64,000 nt of DNA. It comes from Lysobacterales bacterium (GTDB lineage Bacteria; Pseudomonadota; Gammaproteobacteria; Xanthomonadales; Xanthomonadaceae). The DNA is taken from the NCBI GenBank assembly GCA_016718605.1, contig JADKCY010000011.1, positions 186,001-250,000 of the forward strand, read 5' to 3'. This document shows positions 16,503 through 24,463 of this stretch, piece after piece. The translations under genes and the position numbers were made by a program. Under the pieces are notes generated by a model. The model was not told the DNA's origin and did no database searches. It was given only the letters and a program-made list of their open reading frames with translations. How positions within the stretch are numbered: the first letter of the stretch is position 1; each line of letters starts with the position of its first letter.

Positions 16503-17801
16503 ATGAAGATGGGTCAATCAGTCGTTGTATTGGGTGCGCAGTGGGGCGACGAAGGCAAAGGCAAAATCGTCGATTTGCTGACCGAGCGTGTTGGCGGTGT
16601 GGTGCGATTCCAGGGCGGCCACAACGCCGGCCATACGCTGGTCATCGGCGGCAAGAAAACCGTACTGCATCTGATTCCTTCCGGCATTTTGCATCCCGGC
16701 GTTCTGTGCATGATTGGCAACGGCGTGGTGCTTTCGCCAGCCGCATTGCAGAAGGAAATTGCCGAGCTGGAGGCAACCGGGCTGGACGTGCGCTCGCGCC
16801 TGAAGATCAGTCCGGCAACGCCCTTGATCATGCCGTATCACATTGCTCTGGATCAGGCCCGTGAGAAGGCGGCTGGCGGCAAGGCCATCGGCACGACTGG
16901 GCGGGGTATCGGCCCCGCCTATGAAGACAAGGTGGCGCGCCGCGGCGTGCGGGTGGCCGATCTGCACTATCCCGTCGAGCTGGCCGAGAAGCTTCGCAAC
17001 GTGCTCGACTATCACAACTTTGTGCTGACCCAATATCTGGGCGTCGAAGCGGTGGACTTCCAGAAGACGCTGGACGAGGCGCTGGCTTTTGGTGAGTACG
17101 TCGATCCGATGAAGGCTGACGTGGCTGGATTGCTGCATGAGCTGCGCAAGCAGGGCAAACGGGTGTTGTTCGAGGGCGCGCAGGGCTCGCTGCTGGACAT
17201 CGACCACGGCACCTATCCGTATGTCACCTCCAGCAACACCACAACCGGCGGTGCCTTGGCCGGAACCGGTGTAGGCGCAGACGCGATCGACTACGTGCTG
17301 GGAATTGCCAAGGCCTACGCGACCCGCGTCGGCGGCGGTCCGTTCCCGACCGAACTGAACGATGAACTGGGTGAGGACATCCGTCGTCGCGGCCAGGAGT
17401 TCGGTGCCACCACCGGACGTCCGCGCCGCTGCGGATGGATCGATATCGTGGCACTCAAGCGTGCGGTGGCGATCAACGGCATCAACGGCTTGTGTGTGAC
17501 CAAGCTGGATGTGCTGGATGGCCTGCCCAGTCTGAAAATGTGCATCGCGTACCGTTATCGCGGCAAGGAAACCGAATACGCGCCGCTGGATGCGGCCGGT
17601 TGGAACGAGTGCGAGCCGGTTTATCTGGAATTCCCCGGCTGGACCGAATCCACTCACGGCATCACCGAATGGGACAAGCTGCCACCCGCAGCGCGTGCCT
17701 ATTTGCGTGCATTGGAAGAACTGGTCGGTTGTCCGCTGGCGATGGTCTCCACCGGCCCGGATCGCAATGCCAATATCATCCTGAAGGACGCGTTCGCCTG
17801 A
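16503..17801 (+). CDS. purA: Adenylosuccinate synthetase
   Basis: A 432-residue enzyme that joins IMP and aspartate with GTP to make adenylosuccinate, the first step from IMP to AMP. The catalytic and P-loop region GAQWGDEGKGK (Asp16) is intact, with GHNAGHT, the IMP site GTTGRGIGPAYEDK and TTGRPRRCGW later. The start ATG 16503 is the third of three repeated start regions; a longer frame running back through the repeats is an artefact of the duplication. It is likely transcribed alone, because a terminator lies upstream. Confidence 0.97.
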   Translation: MKMGQSVVVLGAQWGDEGKGKIVDLLTERVGGVVRFQGGHNAGHTLVIGGKKTVLHLIPSGILHPGVLCMIGNGVVLSPAALQKEIAELEATGLDVRSRLKISPATPLIMPYHIALDQAREKAAGGKAIGTTGRGIGPAYEDKVARRGVRVADLHYPVELAEKLRNVLDYHNFVLTQYLGVEAVDFQKTLDEALAFGEYVDPMKADVAGLLHELRKQGKRVLFEGAQGSLLDIDHGTYPYVTSSNTTTGGALAGTGVGADAIDYVLGIAKAYATRVGGGPFPTELNDELGEDIRRRGQEFGATTGRPRRCGWIDIVALKRAVAINGINGLCVTKLDVLDGLPSLKMCIAYRYRGKETEYAPLDAAGWNECEPVYLEFPGWTESTHGITEWDKLPPAARAYLRALEELVGCPLAMVSTGPDRNANIILKDAFA

Positions 17802-17806
17802 GTACG

Positions 17807-18376
17807 ATGGCGGGCATGAACGACAGTCCGGCCTTGCGCGAACGTCTGCGTAGCGACCTGCAGACGTTCGCCGCAACGAATTCCGACATGGCCCTTGTGG
17901 CGAGTGCGTTCCTGCACCTGTTGGCTGACCCTGCGGCCTTCATGCGCGAGCGACTCGCCGGACACTTCACTGGCTCGGCCTGGCTGGTGTCAGCGGACAG
18001 TCAGCGCGTGCTGTTGATGTATCACCGCAAGTTGGATCGCTGGTTGCAACCGGGTGGTCATGCCGACGGCGACGCGGATCTCGCCGCTGTCGCATTGCGG
18101 GAGGCAACAGAAGAAACCGGCCTGCGTGATCTGCACGTCGAGCCGGGTATCTTCGACCTCGACGCGCATCGCATTCCCGCGCGAGGCGATGTGCCCGAAC
18201 ACACCCACTATGACGTGCGGTATGTCATTCGCGCGCTCGGCAGTGAAGTGCCTCAAGGCAACGCGGAATCACTGGCGCTGGCGTGGGTTGAAGTCGCCGC
18301 CCTGCGCGATGATCTGGTGATTGATCCGTCGATCAGGCGGATGGCAATTTGCTGGGAGATAACGAATTTCAGGTAA
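17807..18376 (+). CDS. NUDIX hydrolase
   Basis: A protein of about 189 residues with a NUDIX box GHADGDADLAAVALREATEE. The REATEETGL half is intact, but the conserved Glu at position 7 of the box is Ala. The SAWLVSADSQRVLLMYHRKLDRWLQPGGH lead-in matches uncharacterised bacterial NUDIX enzymes of the DR1025/cd03674 kind. The substrate cannot be inferred. Starts at 17807 and 17816 are both possible. It lies 5 bp after purA and ends inside the convergent HNH gene. Confidence 0.85.
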   Translation: MAGMNDSPALRERLRSDLQTFAATNSDMALVASAFLHLLADPAAFMRERLAGHFTGSAWLVSADSQRVLLMYHRKLDRWLQPGGHADGDADLAAVALREATEETGLRDLHVEPGIFDLDAHRIPARGDVPEHTHYDVRYVIRALGSEVPQGNAESLALAWVEVAALRDDLVIDPSIRRMAICWEITNFR

Positions 18377-18914
18377 GCGAATAACTGACTTTGATGCCAT
18401 CAAGCTGGATCTTGCCATTTGCCTGAAGATGTTTGACCAGAGTATCTAGCTGTGCTTCGCTGAGACTTCCCTTGGCCTGTTTGACTACGCTACGAATGGT
18501 GTTTCGGAGTGTCTCCATTTTCCTGGGGCGAGAAGCGCCTCGCTTTTTGAGGTCGGCCAGCACGGCGGTGTAGTGGTCCACCTTCTGGCTAGTCGGTACC
18601 TTGGGTGTCACTGGCATTTTCGGCAGGACTTCAGAGGTGTCCACAGGCTGCGAGTTTGCCGAGGCCTTGGAGGGGCAAACAAAATGCCCTTTCTGTTTCA
18701 AAATGACGCCGATCTTTTCTTTCAGCGACATACTGCCAAACAGAGCGTTGACCGCTTTGCAGCACGCAACACAGTTTTCGTCGCTATTGCTTCCGGCGCG
18801 GGAGACTGGAACAAGGTGCTCAACGCTTGCGTTGGCTTTTGATAAGGGGCTGTTGCAAAAGAAGCAGACGCCCCCTTGTGTGAACATGAGTCGATCAATG
18901 GGCTTCGTTGCCAC
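18369..18914 (-). CDS. HNH endonuclease-like protein with C-terminal winged-helix-like domain
   Basis: A 181-residue protein. The N-terminal part has a zinc-knuckle HNH core: Cys17/Cys20 (CFFC), His33 in VEHLVPVSRAGSNSDEN, and a CVACC pair. The middle is a Pro/Lys-rich linker (PVTPKVPTSQK). The C-terminal 70 residues (AVLADLKKRGASRPRKMETL, then AQLDTLVKHLQANGKIQLDG) look like the small winged helix attached to NYN or PIN nucleases. Base composition is lower in GC than the neighbours, and the gene splits purA-NUDIX from efpL, so recent acquisition is likely. The target, DNA or RNA, is unknown. Confidence 0.7.
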   Translation of the reverse strand: MATKPIDRLMFTQGGVCFFCNSPLSKANASVEHLVPVSRAGSNSDENCVACCKAVNALFGSMSLKEKIGVILKQKGHFVCPSKASANSQPVDTSEVLPKMPVTPKVPTSQKVDHYTAVLADLKKRGASRPRKMETLRNTIRSVVKQAKGSLSEAQLDTLVKHLQANGKIQLDGIKVSYSLT

Positions 18915-18965
18915 AGGGATACCTCGTAGCCGCGTCAGTCAGAGCCATTCAGCACATCAGGCACT

Positions 18966-19532
18966 TCAATCCGCCCGTCCCGAAAACTCGCCCGTCACCG
19001 TGCTCACCCAGATGCGTTCGCCGTTGGTGATGTACTCGGGCACCTGGATCTCGATGCCGGTGTTGAGCTTGGCGGGCTTGGGGCGTTTGGTGGCGGTGGC
19101 GCCTTTCATTTCTGGGGCGGTTTCGACCACTTCAAGAATCACGCTGGCGGGCATTTGCAGGGCGACGGGTTGATCGTCGATCACTTGTACGTAGCAGCCT
19201 TCAAGGCCGTCAGTGATGTAGCCCGCCATGTCCCCAACCACATCCGCATCCAACATGTAGGAGGTGTAGTCCTCGGTGTCGAGAAACACGAAGGCTTCCC
19301 CATCCTTGTAGGAGTAGGTGGCTTGGCGACGCACCAGGTCGAGTTCTTTCAGGTCGTCGTCGGCGCGCAGGCTGAGGTCGAACTTGCTGCCGCCGGGAAT
19401 GCTGTACAGGGTGAAACGGAAGGTGACGTTGCCACCGCGTGCGGTGGGCGAACTGCGTTCGATGTCGCGGACCTGGTAGACCGTGTTGTTGTGTTCGACG
19501 ACGGTGCCTTTTCTGACGTCACTGGCTTTCAT
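18966..19532 (-). CDS. efpL: Elongation factor P-like protein EfpL (YeiP)
   Basis: A 188-residue three-domain EF-P paralogue that binds the ribosomal E site and relieves stalling. It has the KOW-like N-terminal domain (MKASDVRKGTVVEHNN) and ends LNTGIEIQVPEYI...GRAD as in YeiP. The loop that reaches the peptidyl-tRNA CCA end reads SPTARGG with Arg32 where EF-P has the modified Lys, so it is the EfpL type and not an EpmA substrate. ATG 19532 is the family start; an upstream in-frame start at 19622 is not needed. Confidence 0.93.
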   Translation of the reverse strand: MKASDVRKGTVVEHNNTVYQVRDIERSSPTARGGNVTFRFTLYSIPGGSKFDLSLRADDDLKELDLVRRQATYSYKDGEAFVFLDTEDYTSYMLDADVVGDMAGYITDGLEGCYVQVIDDQPVALQMPASVILEVVETAPEMKGATATKRPKPAKLNTGIEIQVPEYITNGERIWVSTVTGEFSGRAD

Positions 19533-19570
19533 GGCGGGGTCCAGAGTGAGGAAACCGCTATTGTCGCCGA

Positions 19571-20512
19571 TCAGAATGGCAATCGCAGCAAGGGCGCGGG
19601 CAGGCGCTCGGAGGTCACCCAAATGGCGCGTTCCCGGGCATCGAAGCTGATGGCTTCGGCTTGCGGTAACCAGCCGAAGTCGAGTCGTCGCGGTGCGTGT
19701 TGGACCGCATCTGCCCAGCTTTGGTCGCTGCTGCGTTCGTATAGGTAGACGCGCTGATAGGTGAGTACTGCCAGCCAGCGTCCCGTTGGATCGATGTCGG
19801 CGGCGGTGATTTGAGCGCGATAGCGGTCAGTTGGCGTGGCCTTCGATGTGCTGTCTGGCGCAGGTTGGTCGATGCCGCTGAGGGCGCCGATTCGTTGTGG
19901 CGTCGGGTGTTGCAAGGCATCGCTGTGCCAAGCAGGCAACGGTAGGGACCACAGTTCTGCGGGGACTCGCTTCTTGCTGATCAGCAAAATCTGTTCAGTC
20001 TGGGGATCAATCGCGACAGCTTCCACATCGCGCGGACCATCTGGCCAGCGGAATCGTAGCTGCCAGGCGATGGCAAGCGCCTGATTCGCGGACTCGGGTG
20101 CGGGCTCACGCACGGCGAACAGACTGACGTCTTCGCGGATTCCGCCGTTGTCGCCGGTGTCGGCAATCAACAGCCCCGACACACCGCCCAGTGCGAAGCT
20201 GGCGATGTCCTCCCAATCACGCGATTGCGCGTGATTGATGCGCCGCTGCGCGAGGGTCTTGCCGTCCGCATCAATCAGGTACAGCGATGGCTCGGTGCCA
20301 CTGTCGTTGTGAACCCAGAACTGCCCAGGATGGCCCAGCGAGCGAGCCATGCCGCTGATTTCAGCAAGTCGTGGGTCGCGGATCAGGGCACGCAATTCAG
20401 TCCCACATGCGGTCTCGCCAAATACGCCGCCGAGGCTGAGGATCGCCAAACAGCAGCCGACGGCAACGCTGCGGAATCGAACGATGGCAAGGGGTTCTGG
20501 CACGGCATTCAT
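19571..20512 (-). CDS. Exported beta-propeller-like protein
   Basis: A protein of about 313 residues with an N-terminal export signal (VAVGCCLAILSLGGVFG). The body contains ISGMARSLGHPGQFWVHNDSG, SRDWEDIASF, LLIADTGDN and VEAVAIDPQ, segments of a beta-propeller family often annotated as phytase-like or SdiA-regulated-like. No catalytic residues can be assigned. It lies just upstream of efpL on the same strand (38 bp) and is divergent from the ECF sigma gene. Confidence 0.65.
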   Translation of the reverse strand: MNAVPEPLAIVRFRSVAVGCCLAILSLGGVFGETACGTELRALIRDPRLAEISGMARSLGHPGQFWVHNDSGTEPSLYLIDADGKTLAQRRINHAQSRDWEDIASFALGGVSGLLIADTGDNGGIREDVSLFAVREPAPESANQALAIAWQLRFRWPDGPRDVEAVAIDPQTEQILLISKKRVPAELWSLPLPAWHSDALQHPTPQRIGALSGIDQPAPDSTSKATPTDRYRAQITAADIDPTGRWLAVLTYQRVYLYERSSDQSWADAVQHAPRRLDFGWLPQAEAISFDARERAIWVTSERLPAPLLRLPF

Positions 20513-20561
20513 CGTCAGCGCAGGGTCTGACGTATCATCCCACAGGCTTGGGAGCTGACAC

Positions 20562-21134
20562 ATGAGCGAGATCGCAGGTGGTCAAACGCGAGAGGAGTTG
20601 ACGCGCTGGTTGCGGGCGTGGAGTGCGGGTGATGACGCCGCTGCCGAGCGCGTGCTGGAGATGGTCTATGGCCGGGTGCGCCAGTTGGCGGCACATCGAC
20701 TTCGAATGGCCGCAGGAGGTGGGGGGTTGCAGGCGACCGAACTCGCCAACGAGTTGGTGATCAACCTGTTGCAAAGCGATGTGGATTGGGTGGACCGCGT
20801 GCATTTTTTCCGTACGGTCGCGGTGGCGATGCGCAATCTGCTGAGTGATATCGGACGTCGGCAATTGGCCGACAAGCATGGCGGTGGTCAGATCAAGGTA
20901 ACCCTGAGTGCTGCGGAGTCAGAGCCTGCGCCAAGTAACCAGGATGCGGAGGCGCTGCACGAAGTGCTGGCTGAATTGCGCCGAAATGATCCACGCAAAG
21001 CAGATGTCGTGGAACTGACCTATCTGGTTGGACTGGATCACGAGCACGTGGCCAAGGTGTTGGACGTTTCTCTCGCCACGGTCAATCGCGACCTGCGCTT
21101 CGCGCGTGCGTTCCTGCGCGATCGCCTTGCTTGA
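20562..21134 (+). CDS. ECF-type RNA polymerase sigma factor (TIGR02999-like)
   Basis: A 190-residue sigma factor. Region 2 is LQATELANELVINLL and HFFRTVAVAMRNLLSDIGRRQ; region 4 is ADVVELTYLVGLDHEHVAKVLDVSLATVNRDLRFARAFL. The ATELANE sequence is typical of the TIGR02999 group of Xanthomonadales and Planctomycetes, which usually lie next to a serine/threonine kinase. No kinase or anti-sigma gene is present here, so control may depend on its own expression or on a distant partner. It is divergent from the beta-propeller gene with 49 bp between starts. Confidence 0.9.
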   Translation: MSEIAGGQTREELTRWLRAWSAGDDAAAERVLEMVYGRVRQLAAHRLRMAAGGGGLQATELANELVINLLQSDVDWVDRVHFFRTVAVAMRNLLSDIGRRQLADKHGGGQIKVTLSAAESEPAPSNQDAEALHEVLAELRRNDPRKADVVELTYLVGLDHEHVAKVLDVSLATVNRDLRFARAFLRDRLA

Positions 21135-21427
21135 TCGATAGGCGGCGGCCGAAATGCGACCTCAACGATCGCACGCAACGCGTGGCGAATGGTCGTTTAG
21201 GACGTCTGCGAGTCGACATCTGAGCGCGACCCGCACGCATTGCAGCGCGGGCACCGATGTTTCGTGGCATCAGTATTCTGCTGATTGTTCACAGTCTGCT
21301 ACCACGCGAAGGTAGCCGCGCGCTTGGCTTCGGTCGGCCGGGTTTGCCCCGTGTCTACTGATGTCGGGCGACCTTGCATGCCAGCGCCGTCTGGCACTTT
21401 GTCTGAAATCGTCTAGGGGAGTCCACC

Positions 21428-21985
21428 ATGCGGAACCTCGTCGCAATAGCTAGCGCCATGCTGTTTCTGACGTTGTCGCCTACTGCTTCCGGTATCGATG
21501 AGACGTACCGACTGCAACTTGAACGCTCTGGTTGCACTCAGGTGTCGGAGTTGCAAGGGTGCGATATCAATAAGTCACGCGAGGAAAATGCGCGGGCGGG
21601 TTTTGTCGATGAGGACACTGAGTCAGGCGACAAAGCAGATGACTATGATCGTTTGCTTGAGCGATCTGGTTGTACACAGGTGTCAGAGGCGCAAGGTTGT
21701 GACATCCACAAGACCCGGGAGCAGAACGCGCGCGCCGGGTTCGGGAGCGATAACTCGGCAAACGACGACGATGTCGGCTACCAGGATCTGATAGGTAAGC
21801 AGGCAATCAGCGCATTTGACCAAATGGCTGAACGCGGTTTTCAGAGCGTTGACAATATCGAGTCTGGCGATACCTATTACACGATCTATTTCCGGCGCTC
21901 GACGGGTGAGTGCATACAACTGACTTCGGCGAACAATCGCGTTCTCTCGGTTGACGACATCGGTACGCATCGGAAGTGTCGCTAG
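21428..21985 (+). CDS. Secreted protein with two 29-residue Cys-containing repeats
   Basis: A 185-residue exported protein with a signal peptide (residues 1-22, cleavage after TASG). Residues 31-59 and 77-105 are near-identical repeats (LERSGCTQVSExQGCDIxK then REENARAGF, about 25 of 29 identical), each with two cysteines 9 residues apart. An acidic linker separates them. The C-terminal domain (about 118-185, DLIGKQAISAFDQMAERGF, then YYTIYFRRSTGECIQLTS) resembles small periplasmic domains of unknown function. The DNA of the repeats differs mostly at third codon positions. I do not recognise the family. ATG 21428 follows a GGGGAG ribosome-binding site. Confidence 0.75.
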   Translation: MRNLVAIASAMLFLTLSPTASGIDETYRLQLERSGCTQVSELQGCDINKSREENARAGFVDEDTESGDKADDYDRLLERSGCTQVSEAQGCDIHKTREQNARAGFGSDNSANDDDVGYQDLIGKQAISAFDQMAERGFQSVDNIESGDTYYTIYFRRSTGECIQLTSANNRVLSVDDIGTHRKCR

Positions 21986-22147
21986 TGGTTTGATGCGCCT
22001 CGCGTGGGATGGGCCTATCTCATGCCGAACCGATGAGTCACCGCGTCCCGATGGTACCGACTTTCATGATGCCAAACCCGGGTCCTTTAACAGGCGACGC
22101 AGGGGGCATGTAGCCACTGTTTTCATGTGCAGTTGCAAGGAATTCTC

Positions 22148-23047
22148 ATGGATATCAAAACCTCTCCACTGGTTCAAATGGCCAGCGAAGCCGAGCGGTC
22201 TACGCGCTGGTGGGTGTCTTGGATTGTTGCTGTCGCGTTGACGTTCCTCGGTCTCATCGCTGGCGAGTTGAGCGCTCAGGCTATGCTCGGGCATCCCGCG
22301 GCGACGTCTCCCTTGCATCAGGTCGATGAGATTTTCCAGTTTGGGATGGTCGCGTTCCTGCTGTTCCTGTGGTTGCACTACAAGGAGCGACGTGGGTTCT
22401 CGTCAATTGGCCTGCGCGGTGCGAATCCTCTACGCAAGCTGACGATTGGTCTTCTGATAGGCGCAACGATGATGTCGCTCGGGGTGCTAATCCCGGTGGC
22501 ATTTGGTCAGTACGCGCTCGGCGCTTCGGAGCATGCGAAGCTGGGAATGGACGCTGCAGTATTCCTGTTGCCGCTGCTATTGATTTTCATCTTGCAAGGA
22601 TCGACGGAGGAGTTGGTCCTGCGCGGCTACATGCTGCAGACGGCCGGGCAGCAAGTACCTGCATCGGTGGCCATTATTGGAACCTCAATGATCTTCAGTG
22701 CAATGCACCGGGATGCTGAGGTCATTCCCCTCTTGAACATCGCGCTATACGCCTTGTTTGCCTGTTTCATGGCTCTTCGCGACGGCTCGCTGTGGCAGAT
22801 ATGCGGGTTTCATGCGGGCTGGAACTTCTTTCAGGGCAACATTTTTGGCTTGCCAGTCAGCGGCCACCCTGAGGGCACGTCACTATGGAATTTCGGCCCG
22901 GCGTCGGGGTCCAGTGATCTCTGGACCGGTGGCGCATTCGGCGTCGAGGCCAGTCTGGTTGGCACCATTCTGATCAGTATTCTGGTCGTCGTCTCGTTCC
23001 TGCAACTCCGCAAGACGCAAGCGGAGCGGGCCATCTCTGGGAGCTGA
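22148..23047 (+). CDS. CPBP family intramembrane glutamic endopeptidase
   Basis: A 299-residue protein with about seven or eight membrane helices. The family motifs are complete: EELVLRG (Glu154-Glu155 and Arg159), a second motif FSAMH ending in His (about 186), and HAGWN (His222, Asn226). CPBP (Abi/CAAX-like) proteases act inside the membrane on prenylated or peptide substrates; bacterial members have roles in bacteriocin self-immunity and signalling. The substrate is unknown here. ATG 22148 has an AAGGAA ribosome-binding site; the gene stands alone. Confidence 0.9.
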   Translation: MDIKTSPLVQMASEAERSTRWWVSWIVAVALTFLGLIAGELSAQAMLGHPAATSPLHQVDEIFQFGMVAFLLFLWLHYKERRGFSSIGLRGANPLRKLTIGLLIGATMMSLGVLIPVAFGQYALGASEHAKLGMDAAVFLLPLLLIFILQGSTEELVLRGYMLQTAGQQVPASVAIIGTSMIFSAMHRDAEVIPLLNIALYALFACFMALRDGSLWQICGFHAGWNFFQGNIFGLPVSGHPEGTSLWNFGPASGSSDLWTGGAFGVEASLVGTILISILVVVSFLQLRKTQAERAISGS

Positions 23048-23133
23048 GCGACGGTCCAGTAGACCGGGTCTGCACGTCGCGGTGCGCAGTCGGGACGGTG
23101 CTGTCAGGTTCTGGAGCCGTGGAGAGATGGGGT

Positions 23134-24333
23134 TCAGCGCTTGAAGCGTGGCCGCATCTCGTGCTCAAGATAGCCGATCGCGTCATAGGCATTGACCACA
23201 TCGATAGCCTCGTTCATGCCGGCATTGGCAAGCTTGGCAATTTCATGCAGTGGTAACTGCCCGCGCATCATCACCGAAGAAATTCGGAACGCAATTGGAT
23301 AGTCCCGTGCCAGTTCCAGATAGCGGGTCAATCGGAATGTACCGCCGGGATCCAAATGTGCACCAAGTTGTCCACCGCTGGCCAAATACCGCACCAGCCA
23401 GCGCAATCGGGCCAAGGGCTTGGCTGGGTACATCTCGCGGTATCGCCCCAAGTCCATGCGCGTCAGAGAACCAAACTGGCTGCGTGGCAACCGTTGCAGG
23501 GCATACAGCTCCAGACCCGACAGATCCGCCGGTGAGTGGTAGACCTTTTCCACGGGGTCCAGCACCAACAGCGGAAGTCCGCTCCATTCGATCACTTCCG
23601 CCGCGCCGAGCAGCGGGCCGTCCAAATAATCCGAAAGCGGATAGCTACGGTCGTCGCTCACGACTTGTCGACGCATCGACGGGTCAATGTTGGGATCGCC
23701 AGGCTGAGACTTTTGCAACAGGACGCGATCATCGCTGCGATCAATCTTGGCTTGCGTTCGAGCCGTCGGTGCGTCGGTATATTCAATGCGGGTATTGGTA
23801 TCCAAGGCGTGCGGCACGATCGCTTCAACTGTATTGGCCATTGGATCGCGCCGGAACAGGGCGTCATGATCCACCGCATGCGTACGCTGCGTAGCCTTGC
23901 CGCCACCCGAGGCAAAGGCGCTGGCGGCCGCCGGAATGTGCGCGTCATCCAGGTCGAGATCAAAGAAACTCTCACCTTGAGACACGATGACGGCGGGCTG
24001 CGAGGGCGCCGCCAAGGGGATTGCTGGTGGCGCCAAGGTGTTGAGCATGCGTACCAATGCATCAAGTTTGACCGGGCGTCGAAGTGCCCAGTCTGCGCTG
24101 TCTTCGACACCCAGATCGACGATGCAGATATAGGGACGATCGGCTTCGAGTGCTGCCTCGCGTGCTGCTCGGCCCATCGCAGTGTCTGGATCGATCAACA
24201 GCAAATCCGGCGTGTCGGCGTCACTGAATCGCCAGCGCGACTTCAGCTTTCCGCCTGCCATGCGCAACAAGAGACGGAGGCGCGCGGCTTCCTCCTCACT
24301 GCTGCCGATGTAGTCGATAATCCGTTCGCTCAT
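23134..24333 (-). CDS. Uncharacterised protein with degenerate receiver-like N-terminus
   Basis: A 399-residue soluble protein I do not recognise. Residues 1-95 have a receiver-like pattern (IIDYIGSSEEEAARLRLLLR, LLLIDPDTAMG, RRPVKLDALVRMLN), where RRPVK could be the KP-like loop, so phosphorylation is doubtful. Residues 100-210 are low-complexity linker. The C-terminal 190 residues include VEKVYHSP, GLELYALQRLPRS and a winged-helix-like end (GQLPLHEIAKLANAGMNEAI, then YLEHEMRPRFKR). It is divergent from the OGT-like glycosyltransferase. A role in signalling is inference. Confidence 0.6.
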   Translation of the reverse strand: MSERIIDYIGSSEEEAARLRLLLRMAGGKLKSRWRFSDADTPDLLLIDPDTAMGRAAREAALEADRPYICIVDLGVEDSADWALRRPVKLDALVRMLNTLAPPAIPLAAPSQPAVIVSQGESFFDLDLDDAHIPAAASAFASGGGKATQRTHAVDHDALFRRDPMANTVEAIVPHALDTNTRIEYTDAPTARTQAKIDRSDDRVLLQKSQPGDPNIDPSMRRQVVSDDRSYPLSDYLDGPLLGAAEVIEWSGLPLLVLDPVEKVYHSPADLSGLELYALQRLPRSQFGSLTRMDLGRYREMYPAKPLARLRWLVRYLASGGQLGAHLDPGGTFRLTRYLELARDYPIAFRISSVMMRGQLPLHEIAKLANAGMNEAIDVVNAYDAIGYLEHEMRPRFKR

Positions 24334-24463
24334 ATGTGCAGGCCCGTCCACGGTTGGCGGGAGAATCTCAAAGAATGGAATTGACTTCGCTATCTAACAC
24401 AGTCCTCTCACGATTCTCACCAAACTCAACGCAATCCCTTGTTGGGACACTATTGTTTACCAG

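Larger units (their letters stand above)
16024..16548 (+). repeat. Three tandem copies of the purA leader and first 15 codons
   Basis: A unit of about 145 bp (starting GCCGAGG, containing GGGATGGCCGAGC, CACCGACGTCGCCCC and ACGGAGTCAAATG) occurs three times with start codons at 16126, 16313 and 16503. The spacing is 187 and 190 bp. In the first two copies the reading frame is MKMGQSVVVLGAQWG followed directly by TGA; only the third continues into purA. Each truncated copy ends at the same base and is followed by the same hairpin. Copies two and three differ from copy one by a few substitutions, so this is not simply one sequence repeated perfectly. Confidence 0.95.

Noticed and set aside
16518..17876. 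452-codon minus-strand frame opposite purA
   Set aside because: Shadow of a highly conserved PurA coding sequence; it has no recognisable domain.
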